The translations under genes and the position numbers were made by a program. From NCBI GenBank assembly GCA_038322235.1, contig JBBQFQ010000001.1, positions 62,001-126,000 on the forward strand: 64,000 nt of DNA, in the 5' to 3' direction. Numbering within the stretch: the stretch's first letter is position 1; the number at the start of each line of letters is the position of its first letter. Source of the stretch: SZAS-18 sp038322235 (GTDB lineage Bacteria; Verrucomicrobiota; Verrucomicrobiia; Chthoniobacterales; SZAS-18). Below, piece by piece: positions 16,918-25,419 of this stretch. The notes beneath the pieces are model-generated. The model was not told the origin of the DNA. It did not search any database and saw only the letters and a program-made list of their open reading frames with translations.

Positions 16918-16994
16918 CTCAGTGAATGGATACGTCCCGCCCCGCCGATGCCAGAAGTGGCGCGGTGGCACGCCATTTCCAACCGCCCGCCGCC

Positions 16995-17426
16995 ATGAAC
17001 CTCATCGACAAGATCAACCAAGAGCAGCTGAAAAAGGACGCCGCCACCTTCCGCGTAGGCGATACGGTCAGAGTCCATACGCGTGTCGTCGAAGGTGACA
17101 AGGAGCGCATCCAGATCTTTCAGGGCGTCGTGATTGCTCGCAAGGGCGGATCGATCAACGCAAATTTCACCGTCCGCCGGATCTCCTACGGCGAGGGAGT
17201 TGAGCGCGTCTTCCCGCTGCATTCACCAAAGGTCGCAAAGATCGAGGTCGAGCGCCACGGCTCGCCGCGCCGGTCGAAGCTTTACTACCTCCGCGACCGG
17301 ACGGGCAAGGACGCCCTCTTCGTGAAGGAACGGAAGGGTGTCGCTAAAAAGGCCGCAGCGGCGGTCTCTGCCGGCGCCGATGCGCCCGCAAAACCGAAGA
17401 AGGCGAAGAAGGCCGCAGCCAAGTAA
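16995..17426 (+). CDS. rplS: 50S ribosomal protein L19
   Basis: A 143-residue ribosomal protein that sits at the 30S-50S interface. The conserved core FRVGDTVRVHTRVVEGDKER, IQIFQGVVIARKGG and the RSKLYYLRDR end are clear. The C-terminus has a Lys/Ala-rich tail (KPKKAKKAAAK) beyond the usual end. Start 16995 matches the family N-terminus MNLIDKINQ; the strong ribosome site at 16911 favours an alternative start at 16926. The usual neighbours rpsP, rimM and trmD are absent; rnhB follows after 20 bases. Confidence 0.94.
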   Translation: MNLIDKINQEQLKKDAATFRVGDTVRVHTRVVEGDKERIQIFQGVVIARKGGSINANFTVRRISYGEGVERVFPLHSPKVAKIEVERHGSPRRSKLYYLRDRTGKDALFVKERKGVAKKAAAAVSAGADAPAKPKKAKKAAAK

Positions 17427-17446
17427 ACTTCCCGCTGGCCGTTCCC

Positions 17447-18148
17447 ATGGCCAGAATCACGGGCCGCGTTCGGGCGATCTGCCCACCGCGGCCCGATTTT
17501 TTTTTCGAGCTTCAACTTCGGGCGGACGGATTCACCGTGGTTGCCGGGATCGACGAAGCAGGCCGCGGGCCTCTCGCTGGTCCTGTCACGGCGGCGGCGG
17601 TTATTCTGCCCGGGCTCTATGCGCAGCATCCGGTGCTGCACGATTCAAAGCTGCTGCACGGATCCCAGCGCGACGCGATCTATCGGGAGATCACGACCGA
17701 TGTCCGCGTGCAATGGGCTTGCGCGGTCGTGGAAGCCGCGGAGATCGATGAACTGAACATCCTCCGTGCTACTCACGAGGCGATGCGCCGGGCGGTGCTG
17801 GCGCTCCCACTGCGCCCGGATCACGCGCTCATCGACGGACTGCCAGTGCGCCCATTTCCGATCCCCCACACGGCTCTCGTCAAGGGCGACGCCCGAAGCA
17901 CGAGCATCGCAGCCGCAAGCGTCATCGCGAAGGTGACCCGGGATCGGCTGATGCTGACCCACGACCAAACCTGGCCGCAATATGGATTTGTCCGTCACAA
18001 GGGCTATGCGACGGCGGCTCATCTCGCTAGCCTGCGCACGCATGGGCCTTGTCCGATCCATCGCCGCAGCTTTGCACCGGTGGCGCAATGTTTCGGAGAG
18101 TTCCCCGGGAGCGCGAGACCAGAGCAGCTCGGATTCAGCGGAATTTGA
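17447..18148 (+). CDS. rnhB: Ribonuclease HII
   Basis: A 233-residue enzyme that nicks RNA in RNA-DNA hybrids and removes misincorporated ribonucleotides. Catalytic D36/E37 lie in GIDEAGRGPLAGP, followed by the later aspartate in ALIDGLP and the KGDARSTSIAAASVIAKVTRD block. A run of nine T at 17497-17505 inside the N-terminal coding region (residues DFFF) is a possible slippage site; the frame as read is intact. The 3' end overlaps yraN by 107 bases. Confidence 0.95.
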   Translation: MARITGRVRAICPPRPDFFFELQLRADGFTVVAGIDEAGRGPLAGPVTAAAVILPGLYAQHPVLHDSKLLHGSQRDAIYREITTDVRVQWACAVVEAAEIDELNILRATHEAMRRAVLALPLRPDHALIDGLPVRPFPIPHTALVKGDARSTSIAAASVIAKVTRDRLMLTHDQTWPQYGFVRHKGYATAAHLASLRTHGPCPIHRRSFAPVAQCFGEFPGSARPEQLGFSGI

Positions 18149-18539
18149 CGCGGAGGATCCCCGCCATCAGTTGGGTCGCCGCGGTGAGCGCGCTGCCGCG
18201 CTGCATCTCCGGCGTCTCGGTTGGAAGGTGCTGTACCGAAACTTTCGAGCTCACGGCGGCGGCGAGGTGGATCTGGTTTGCCGTGACAGCCAGACGTTGG
18301 TCTTTGCCGAGGTCAAGACTCGGTCCCGGCGCTCCGGCTGGGGCCGGCCATCAGACGCAGTGACGCGCGAGAAGGAAAAACTCGTCGCCCGCGGCGCGCT
18401 CGCCTGGCTGCGATTGCTCGGTCATCCGGATATCGCGTTCCGTTTTGATATCATCGAAGTCCTCCTACCGCCTGGCGAAGATCCGGAAGTCAACGTGCTG
18501 CGCGCCGCTTTCACGCTGCCTCGCGGCTGGAAGTATTAG
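18042..18539 (+). CDS. UPF0102/YraN endonuclease-like protein
   Basis: A 165-residue protein with the YraN domain from about residue 44: LGRRGERAAALHLRRLGWKV, then GGGEVDLVCRD and LVFAEVKTRSR, the PD-(D/E)XK-type D-ExK core. The cellular role is not settled; DNA binding or nuclease activity is assumed from the fold. Next to rnhB is its common position in bacteria. The ATG at 18042 overlaps rnhB by 107 bases; a TTG nearer the domain (18172) would avoid this and is possible. Confidence 0.82.
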   Translation: MGLVRSIAAALHRWRNVSESSPGARDQSSSDSAEFDAEDPRHQLGRRGERAAALHLRRLGWKVLYRNFRAHGGGEVDLVCRDSQTLVFAEVKTRSRRSGWGRPSDAVTREKEKLVARGALAWLRLLGHPDIAFRFDIIEVLLPPGEDPEVNVLRAAFTLPRGWKY

Positions 18540-18612
18540 TCAACGGCGCAACCTGCGCGCAGCATCATTCAGCTTCTGTTCCGGCGAGGAATCTGTGGTT
18601 CCTTCTCGCTTC

Positions 18613-20253
18613 ATGACCACCCTGACTCGGCCCGCCACGGTCTTAGCCCGCGTCCGCCAGGCGAGAAGGCGCTTCGTCCGGGCGCTCGCGCTCGAATGGG
18701 CGGGGCGCGCGGCGATCCTTGCAGCGAGCGCCATGCTCGCCGCTGGAGTCGCTCGCTGGCTTCTTGGCGTGCCGCCGATCGACGTCGGACTCTGGCTCGC
18801 CGGCCTTGGGGCGTGGATCGGAATTACCGTGTGGGGCATTGTCACACGGCTCCCGTCGGACGCGGCCACCGCGGCCGCCCTGGATGCAGTCGCATCGACG
18901 CGGAACCGTTTCGCGACCGCGCTGGAGCTGAGCGTGCGCGAGCCCCGGACTCGTTTCGTCGAGCTGGCGATGCGCGAGTGCGAGGAGTATGCCGCCTCAT
19001 TCTCGGTCGAAGGTTGGATTCCCCTCCACGCACCGCGCTTCGCAGCCTGGGCGCTGGCGCCCCTTTTCGCGCTCGCCGTCCTCCAAATTGCGCACCAACG
19101 TGTGGTCGACCCCCGCCGGCCGGATGGCGCGAACGTCGCCCGTGCCACGGAGGCGGCTGAATCCCTCAATCAACTTGCAGCAATCGTGGGGAAGGCGGCC
19201 GACGAACGAAAGGATGAGCGGCTGGCCGCGCTGGCAGAGCAGATGCGGTTGAGGGCGGAGCGATTGAAAGAGCGGGCGCCGAAGGATCGCGACGCCGACC
19301 AGCAGGCCTTGCGCGAAATGAACTCCCTTGAAGAGATGCTTCGCCAGATGCAGGCGGAGGCTGGCAAACCGGCGGCTTCGGCGGAGGAACTCGCCGCGCT
19401 CGCGGAAGCACTCGCCCGGCAGGCGTCCACGCGCGATGTCGCTGAAACTATCCGGAAAGGAGACGTGGCTGGCGCCGGACGGCAACTGGAGGAGTTGTTG
19501 CGCCGGATGCAGCAGCGCGGCGATGTGGAGAGACAACTCGATGAGATCGCGCGCTCGCTCCAGGAGCCGGCGGCGAAACTAACGGAGACTCAGAAAAACG
19601 AGGTCGCCCGCGAGATGCAGCAGGCCGCGCAAGCGGCGCAGGCGGGACAGAGCGAGAAGATGCAGCAACTTTTGCAGCGGCTCGCCAAGCTCCTGCAGCA
19701 GCGCCAAAATCAATCGCCGACGAAGCCCGCCGGGACGAGCGGCCCGGATGCCCGGACCGCCGAGGCGCCGCTCACGGAGAGGCAACTGGAGGACCTCATC
19801 AAGGCGCTTGAGCGCATGAAGCAGGGCGACGGCAAGGGTGCTCTCGATGCGGCCCAACGTGGTCTCGCCCGAATCCCGCTGCCCCGTCTGGAAGAAATTC
19901 GGGGCGAGGGAAAAGGGAAGGCCCCTCCCGGTGCTGAAGGGGATCTTCCCGCGGGCAATCCCGGCGGCGGCAAGGATGCTGGGGCAAGCGAAAAACTCTT
20001 CGCAGAAAAGTCAGCCGCCGTTCGCGACGCTGAAGGACCAGCGCGCAAACTGGAGGGAGTGCTGGGCGATGGCGCCTCGCTTCAGGAGTTTATGCAGTCG
20101 TCGGGCACAGGCGGAAAATCCGGTCGGGCGTACCGCGAGCTCTATGAAGCCATGGCGCCCGCCGCGCAGGATTCGGTCGAACAGGAGAACATCCCACTGG
20201 GATCCCGCGCGACCGTGAAGCGATATTTCGAGTCCATCCGCCCAGCCGAGTGA
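18613..20253 (+). CDS. Membrane-anchored coiled-coil protein of a MoxR locus
   Basis: A 546-residue protein with two hydrophobic segments near the N-terminus (about residues 28-72) and a third at about 142-158. A very long Gln/Glu/Ala-rich coiled coil follows (about 175-430), then a Gly/Lys-rich linker and a C-terminal block ending SRATVKRYFESIRPAE. The organisation resembles DUF4175-like proteins encoded beside MoxR ATPases in PVC genomes. It is probably an envelope scaffold whose assembly is helped by the MoxR ATPase just downstream. The start at 18613 begins the first clear helix; the earlier frame overlaps yraN. Confidence 0.75.
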   Translation: MTTLTRPATVLARVRQARRRFVRALALEWAGRAAILAASAMLAAGVARWLLGVPPIDVGLWLAGLGAWIGITVWGIVTRLPSDAATAAALDAVASTRNRFATALELSVREPRTRFVELAMRECEEYAASFSVEGWIPLHAPRFAAWALAPLFALAVLQIAHQRVVDPRRPDGANVARATEAAESLNQLAAIVGKAADERKDERLAALAEQMRLRAERLKERAPKDRDADQQALREMNSLEEMLRQMQAEAGKPAASAEELAALAEALARQASTRDVAETIRKGDVAGAGRQLEELLRRMQQRGDVERQLDEIARSLQEPAAKLTETQKNEVAREMQQAAQAAQAGQSEKMQQLLQRLAKLLQQRQNQSPTKPAGTSGPDARTAEAPLTERQLEDLIKALERMKQGDGKGALDAAQRGLARIPLPRLEEIRGEGKGKAPPGAEGDLPAGNPGGGKDAGASEKLFAEKSAAVRDAEGPARKLEGVLGDGASLQEFMQSSGTGGKSGRAYRELYEAMAPAAQDSVEQENIPLGSRATVKRYFESIRPAE

Positions 20254-20275
20254 GCATCTCTCACCTCTCAGATTC

Positions 20276-20361
20276 CGGATTTCAGATTTGCCCCCGTCGC
20301 GACCGTGGCGGAAAGCGGACCGATCTTTGTACCGATCGATTCCCGGCAAATCTGAAATCCG
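20276..20361. repeat. Intergenic inverted repeat overlapping the MoxR leader
   Basis: CGGATTTCAGATTTGCC (20276-20292) and its exact reverse complement at 20345-20361 form 17-base arms around 52 bases. The outer bases are also nearly complementary (one inserted C). Words of this kind (AAATCTGAAATCCGAA) recur as dispersed intergenic repeats in verrucomicrobial genomes. The right arm ends 4 bases before the likely moxR start. Confidence 0.8.
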
Positions 20362-20365
20362 AATT

Positions 20366-21334
20366 TTGAACGCTGAAATTTCCTCTCACTTCCGCACGAG
20401 TTTTCACCGACTGAAGGACGCGCTCCAGCGTGTGATCGTTGGTCAGAATGATGTGATTGAAGGCGTCCTCGTGGCGTTTTTCGCCGACGGACACGTCCTG
20501 CTCGAAGGTGCGCCAGGCCTCGGCAAGACCGCTCTCGTTCGGGCTCTCGCCGGTGCCGTCGATTTGCAGTTTTCGCGCGTGCAGTTCACGCCGGATCTCA
20601 TGCCCGCTGACATCGTTGGCACGAGCATCATCCGCGAGGACTCCACGGGTCGGCGAGTGTTTGAGTTCCAGCCAGGGCCGATCTTCACGAACCTGCTCCT
20701 CGCCGACGAGATCAATCGCGCCACGCCAAAGACGCAGAGCGCGCTGCTCGAGGCGATGCAGGAACATCAGGTCACAGCCGGAGGGGAGACGCGCCCGATG
20801 AAACGTCCCTTCCTTGTTCTCGCGACGCAGAACCCGCTCGAGATGGAAGGAACGTATCCGCTGCCGGAGGCGCAACTCGACCGCTTCTTCTTTAAGCTGA
20901 AGGTGGGTTATCCGAGCGCCGACGAGCTGCACCAGATTGTCGACCGGACCACGACTGCCACGGCGCCGCAGATCGAACGGGTCATGAGCGCCGATGATCT
21001 GGCGCCCCTCCGCGACCTCGTGCGCGAGGTGCCACTCTCCCGGGATGTTCAAGATCGGGCGGTGCAACTGGTCCTGGCCACGCACCCCGAGAGTGATCAA
21101 GGGGTGCCGCTTGCGAAAAGGTTCGTCCGCTACGGTGCCAGTCCGCGGGGCGTGCAGGCGCTCATCCTGGCCGGCAAAATCTACGCCCTGCTCGATGGCC
21201 GCTATCACGTCGCGAAGGCTGATGTCGACCGCGCCGCGCTCGCCGCGCTTCGTCATCGCCTCATCCTGAATTTCGAAGGTGAAGCGGAGGGGGTGACGGC
21301 GGAAAAAGTGATCGGGGAGGCCCTCGCGCGCTGA
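20366..21334 (+). CDS. MoxR-type AAA ATPase
   Basis: A 322-residue AAA_3 ATPase. Walker A is GAPGLGKT (residues 48-55) and Walker B is LLLADEINRA; ATQNPLEMEGTYPLPEAQLDRF carries sensor 1 and the arginine-finger region. MoxR proteins act as chaperones for membrane or metal-cofactor complexes, usually with DUF58 and BatA-type partners, which are not seen here. The start is TTG 20366, at the edge of an inverted repeat; the frame is open to 20288 but that part is translated repeat. It follows the coiled-coil protein gene. Confidence 0.9.
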   Translation: MNAEISSHFRTSFHRLKDALQRVIVGQNDVIEGVLVAFFADGHVLLEGAPGLGKTALVRALAGAVDLQFSRVQFTPDLMPADIVGTSIIREDSTGRRVFEFQPGPIFTNLLLADEINRATPKTQSALLEAMQEHQVTAGGETRPMKRPFLVLATQNPLEMEGTYPLPEAQLDRFFFKLKVGYPSADELHQIVDRTTTATAPQIERVMSADDLAPLRDLVREVPLSRDVQDRAVQLVLATHPESDQGVPLAKRFVRYGASPRGVQALILAGKIYALLDGRYHVAKADVDRAALAALRHRLILNFEGEAEGVTAEKVIGEALAR

Positions 21335-21346
21335 TCGCGCCAGCCG

Positions 21347-22855
21347 TTACGGCAGCAACATTAGCGCGGCACCCGCGATGAGCGTCGGGATGAGTGCAGC
21401 CAGGAGCAGTTTCAGCGGCGAGATACCGTCCTCGCCGAACGAACCGGAGAGGATCGACTGCCCGGCGGGGTTCGGCGCATTCGCGATGACCGTGAGCCCT
21501 CCTCCCGTCACGGCTCCCGCCATGACGGCATGCTTCAGTTCAGCGGAGAAACCCGGCACCAGCGACGCGAGGTAGGTGATCGCCGCATTGTCGTTAACGG
21601 CAGTCAACGCCGTGGCTCCGAACATCAGCGGCCACCGCGTCAGACCGTTGAGTACCGGCCCGATCCACCAACCTTGGCTGTTCCCATGCAGGACGAGGGC
21701 CGCGAGGAAAAAGCCCACCAAAACCGGAGTGCGCAGTTGGAGCGGTGATTGATGCCGCTCGGTGGCCTCGCTGAAAGCGAGGAAGAAGAGGAAGCCCAGC
21801 ACGACGAGGGCGGAGTAGTGCGCGGTCGCGACCGTCCAGCTGATGAACAGTAAATGCGCGATTGTGATCCCCAACGGAATCCGTTCAGGTGCCGGGAAGA
21901 AGGACGGTCCCGCGGCGGAAAGGGCGGCGAGCTCGCGCCGGAACCACGTGAAATACGCCGCGTTCGAAGTCAGGATGGCGACGGCCGCCTTCCAGCCGAA
22001 CAGCCTAGTCATCTCGGTCCACCCCCAACCCCATTTCGCTGCCACCATCACGACGGGCGGCGCCGCGAAATGCGTCAGGGTCCCGCCGATCGAGATATTT
22101 ACGAATAAAAGCCCCAGCGTGGCGTAACGCAGTGTGGGGCCCGGCTTCAGGTCGTAAAATCGGTCGCGCAGCAGCAGTGCGCAGATCGTCATCGCAGCCG
22201 GCTCCGTGATGAACGAGCCGAGCAGAGGTCCAACGGTAAGAATCGTGAGCCACCACGCTGCCGGGGTTCCGCGACCCAGCGCGGCAAACCAGCCGAGGAA
22301 AATCTCGGTGAGGCGAAGGATCGGGCGCGACGCAGCGATGGCCATGATGATCACGACGAAGATCGGCTCCGCGAAACTCGTGTGACTGACGTAGGCGATC
22401 ATCGCCGCCCACCCCTTCACTCCGGCGAGCGCCAGCAGGAGGGGAACGAGCCAGATCCCAAAGACGGCCTCAACCTCCCCCATGAAGTGAAAAAACTGCG
22501 CGCGAAAGCGAAGCCGGTCATAGCGCGCGGCCGTCTCCGGGTCGATCCCGTCCTCTGTCCGGGCGAGAAGCCCATCGAGCAAATGCTCGTAGCGATGCGC
22601 GATCGCCATGAAACGCGACGCAAGAAAGGTGTGGATGATCGCCAGCAGAAAGATCAGGGAGGCGACCACATTGAGTGGATCCTGGCGGGCGCGACCAAGG
22701 ATCTTGTCCAGCGCGGGCGAAACCGTGGCGTCCCCGTAGGCATCCAGAGCGATGGGGAAGATCTGCTCGCCTGCGACGTCCGCCGCGCGAAGCCCGACGG
22801 GGGCGACCCAGGCGAAGAGGACGGTGACGAAAAAGAGGAGGCGACGGAATCTCAT
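21347..22855 (-). CDS. Putative Na+/H+ antiporter (ion-transporter superfamily)
   Basis: A 502-residue polytopic membrane protein with a signal-like first helix (MRFRRLLFFVTVLFAWVAPV) and about 11-12 membrane segments. Conserved stretches GSFITEPAAMTICALLL, GGTLTHFAAPPVVMVA, TAVNDNAAITYLASL and GGGLTVIANAPNPAGQS are typical of the putative sodium/proton antiporter family; charged and polar residues within helices probably bind the ion. The mature N-terminal region carries an extra soluble stretch before the second helix. It ends 12 bases from the convergent MoxR gene. Confidence 0.85.
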   Translation of the reverse strand: MRFRRLLFFVTVLFAWVAPVGLRAADVAGEQIFPIALDAYGDATVSPALDKILGRARQDPLNVVASLIFLLAIIHTFLASRFMAIAHRYEHLLDGLLARTEDGIDPETAARYDRLRFRAQFFHFMGEVEAVFGIWLVPLLLALAGVKGWAAMIAYVSHTSFAEPIFVVIIMAIAASRPILRLTEIFLGWFAALGRGTPAAWWLTILTVGPLLGSFITEPAAMTICALLLRDRFYDLKPGPTLRYATLGLLFVNISIGGTLTHFAAPPVVMVAAKWGWGWTEMTRLFGWKAAVAILTSNAAYFTWFRRELAALSAAGPSFFPAPERIPLGITIAHLLFISWTVATAHYSALVVLGFLFFLAFSEATERHQSPLQLRTPVLVGFFLAALVLHGNSQGWWIGPVLNGLTRWPLMFGATALTAVNDNAAITYLASLVPGFSAELKHAVMAGAVTGGGLTVIANAPNPAGQSILSGSFGEDGISPLKLLLAALIPTLIAGAALMLLP

Positions 22856-22914
22856 GGGAATGCGCAGCAGGAAGAAGCGGCCCGGAGGTTGTCTCCCGTA
22901 GCACGATCCGCCAC

Positions 22915-22949
22915 GGAAAAAAGGGCGCGCCCTTTTCGGAGCGCGCCCT
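22915..22949 (-). terminator. Rho-independent terminator of pnp
   Basis: AGGGCGCGC (22922-22930) pairs with GCGCGCCCT (22941-22949) around 10 bases. On the minus strand the stem is followed by TTTTTTCC. It lies 31 bases after the pnp stop and is one of the clearest terminators in the window. Confidence 0.88.
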
Positions 22950-22980
22950 CAAATCGATCGAATCGGTGCGGTGGCGGAAC

Positions 22981-25137
22981 TTACACCGCGGCCGGCGTTG
23001 GCTCGGTCGGCGCGTCCCCCTTGGCGGCGTCGTCGCGCTCCTTCATCGCGGCCTTGCGGCTCAGACGGACTTTGCCGTTGGCCTCCACACCCACGCACTT
23101 GACCCAGATCATGTCGCCCACGCGGACCACGTCCTCGGTCCGCTTCACGCGGAAATCGGCCAGTTCGCTGATATGGACCAGTCCTTCCTTTCCGGGGAGG
23201 CATTCGACGAAGGCGCCGAATTCCTTAATGCTGACGACGCGGGCGTGGTACATGTCGCCCACCGTGAGTTCCTTGGTCATCCCGAGGATGATTTCCTTCG
23301 CGCGCTGCATCGCCTCGGCACTGTTCGAGTAGATGTTGATCGACCCATCGTCCTCGATGTTAATCTCGGCGCCGGTTTCAGCCACGATCCCCTTGATGGT
23401 CTTGCCGCCGGGCCCAATGATGAGGCCGATCTTGTCCTGGCTGATCTTGATCGTCTCGATGCGCGGCGCGTAGGGCGAGAGCTCCGTGCGCGGCGAGGCC
23501 AGAATGCCGTTCATGATGTCGAGGATCTTCATCCGCGCTTCGCGCGCCTGATGAATCGATTTCGCCATCAGTTCGAGGCTCACGCCCGTGAGCTTGAGAT
23601 CGAGCTGGAACCCGGTCACCCCCTGGTGCGTTCCGCAAAGCTTGAAGTCCATGTCCCCGAAGTGATCCTCGCTGCCGATGATGTCGGTCAGCGTAGTGTG
23701 ACGGGCGAGGTTCCCGGCTTCGTCGAACTCGGTGACGAGACCCACGGAGATGCCTGCGACGGGCGACTTGATCGGGACGCCGGCGTCCATGAGCGCGAGA
23801 CAGCCGGAGCACACGCTCGCCATCGAACTGGAGCCATTAGACTCCATGATTTCGCTGCTCACGCGGAGGGCGTAGGGAAACTCCGCTTCGTTCGGGATGA
23901 CAGCCAGAAGGCTGCGTTCCGCGAGTGCACCATGACCAATTTCGCGGCGACCCGGCGAGCCGGTACGACCCGTCTCACCGACCGAGAACGGCGGGAAGTT
24001 GTAGTGCAGGATGAAGCGTTTTTCCGTTTCACCGCCGGTGTAGCCATCTAGTTCCTGGCGCTCCTTCAGCGTGCCGAGCGTTGCCAACGCGACTGCCTGC
24101 GTTTCACCACGGGTGAAAAGCGCGCTGCCGTGTGATCGGGGAAGGAGACCCACCTCGCCGCTGATGGGGCGGAGATCGAAATAGCCGCGCCCGTCCGCGC
24201 GCTTCTGCTTGTCGAGGATGCTCTTGCGGAAAGCCTTCTTCTGAAGGTAATCGAACGCTTGGGAGATTTCGAATTTCCCGGCGGTCGGGAATTTTGCGAG
24301 GATCGCCGCGGAGACTTCGTCTTTTAGCGCGCCCACGGCCTTCGCCCGGGCGGTCTTGCTGTGCGTGTAAATTGCCGCTTCGATCCGCTCGCCGGCGATT
24401 TCGTAGGCGACTTCCATCAACTCGTCAGGAACCTGGAAAAGCTTTACCGTCCGCTTTGTCGGATTCACTTTCGCGGCGAGTTCCTTCTGCGCGACGATCA
24501 GCGGCTGGATCGCGTCCTGCGCAAATTTGAGCGCGGCGATAAAGTCATCCTCCGGCATTTCGAGGGCTTCGCCTTCGATCATCACGACTTCCTTCTCGTT
24601 ACCGACGTAGACGAGTTCCAGATCGCTGTAGGCGCGCTGGCTGTGGGTCGGATTTGCGATGAATTCGCCGTTGACGCGACCGACGCGGACAGCGGCCACC
24701 GGGCCAGCGAAGGGGATGTCGGAGATACAGAGCGCCGCGGAGGCGCCGTTAATGCAGAGCATGTCGGGATCGTTTTCACCGTCTGCACTCATCATGACCG
24801 CGATGATCTGCGTGTCGTAGAGGTAGCCCTTGGGAAAGAGCGGACGAAGCGGACGATCCGTCATGCGGCAGGTGAGAATCTCCTTCTCGCTCGGACGACC
24901 TTCGCGGCGGAAAAATCCGCCGGGGAATTTGCCGACCGCCGCCGCCTTTTCGCGGTAGTCGACGGAGAGCGGGAACCAATCCTGGCCTTCTTTGATGGAA
25001 GTGGCCGAGACGGCGCTGACGAAGAGGATCGTATCGCCGCAGCGAACGGTAACTGCACCATCGGCCAGCTTCGCGAGCTTGCCAGTTTCGATGACGATGG
25101 GGGTGGCGCCGACATGGGCGCTGACATTATGGATCAT
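22981..25137 (-). CDS. pnp: Polynucleotide phosphorylase
   Basis: A 718-residue 3'-5' exoribonuclease that degrades RNA with phosphate and forms the core of degradosome-like complexes. Two RNase PH domains (second with RSHGSALFTRGETQAVALAT) are followed by a KH domain (GLIIGPGGKTIKGI, about residue 560) and a C-terminal S1 domain (KEFGAFVECLPGKEGLVHIS). Start 25137 gives the usual N-terminus. It lies downstream of rpsO, the classic order. A multi-part leader stem-loop at 25196-25247 suggests autoregulation. Confidence 0.97.
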   Translation of the reverse strand: MIHNVSAHVGATPIVIETGKLAKLADGAVTVRCGDTILFVSAVSATSIKEGQDWFPLSVDYREKAAAVGKFPGGFFRREGRPSEKEILTCRMTDRPLRPLFPKGYLYDTQIIAVMMSADGENDPDMLCINGASAALCISDIPFAGPVAAVRVGRVNGEFIANPTHSQRAYSDLELVYVGNEKEVVMIEGEALEMPEDDFIAALKFAQDAIQPLIVAQKELAAKVNPTKRTVKLFQVPDELMEVAYEIAGERIEAAIYTHSKTARAKAVGALKDEVSAAILAKFPTAGKFEISQAFDYLQKKAFRKSILDKQKRADGRGYFDLRPISGEVGLLPRSHGSALFTRGETQAVALATLGTLKERQELDGYTGGETEKRFILHYNFPPFSVGETGRTGSPGRREIGHGALAERSLLAVIPNEAEFPYALRVSSEIMESNGSSSMASVCSGCLALMDAGVPIKSPVAGISVGLVTEFDEAGNLARHTTLTDIIGSEDHFGDMDFKLCGTHQGVTGFQLDLKLTGVSLELMAKSIHQAREARMKILDIMNGILASPRTELSPYAPRIETIKISQDKIGLIIGPGGKTIKGIVAETGAEINIEDDGSINIYSNSAEAMQRAKEIILGMTKELTVGDMYHARVVSIKEFGAFVECLPGKEGLVHISELADFRVKRTEDVVRVGDMIWVKCVGVEANGKVRLSRKAAMKERDDAAKGDAPTEPTPAAV

Positions 25138-25195
25138 ACAGGGAGGGAGCGCCGTCCCGCCCGCCCGAATCAGACTGACCGCCTAAATCCATCTT

Positions 25196-25247
25196 TAGGT
25201 TTCAACCTTTCGCCGCCTGAGCGGGACAAGGCAAACGCTGAAACCTA
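25196..25247 (-). promoter_or_regulatory. Structured pnp leader (compound stem-loop)
   Basis: Nested pairs occur in one 52-base stretch upstream of pnp: TAGGTTTCA/TGAAACCTA (outer, 9 bp), CCTT/AAGG (middle) and CCGC/GCGG closing a CTGA loop. The structure begins 58 bases before the pnp start codon. In E. coli a leader stem cut by RNase III mediates pnp autoregulation; an equivalent role here is inferred. Confidence 0.55.
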
Positions 25248-25362
25248 CCGATGAAATTTGGAGTGGTCAGCCGACGCGAATCGAAGCGAAGTCGGGCGTT
25301 CGAGGGGTTTGGTCTTTTGGTTTTTGGTTTTGGGGATCGTTTCTCTCCCGGATTTCGCCGGA

Positions 25363-25402
25363 AAAACGAACGGGGCGGCTCAGCTTTCGGTGAGCCGCCC
25401 CG
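25363..25402 (-). terminator. Rho-independent terminator of rpsO
   Basis: CGGGGCGGCTCA (25371-25382) and TGAGCCGCCCCG (25391-25402) form a 12-bp stem with an 8-base loop. Read on the minus strand it is followed by TTCGTTTTTC. It separates rpsO from pnp, so pnp probably has its own promoter or depends on read-through. Confidence 0.85.
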
Positions 25403-25419
25403 TCGCGGGAAAACCTGAA

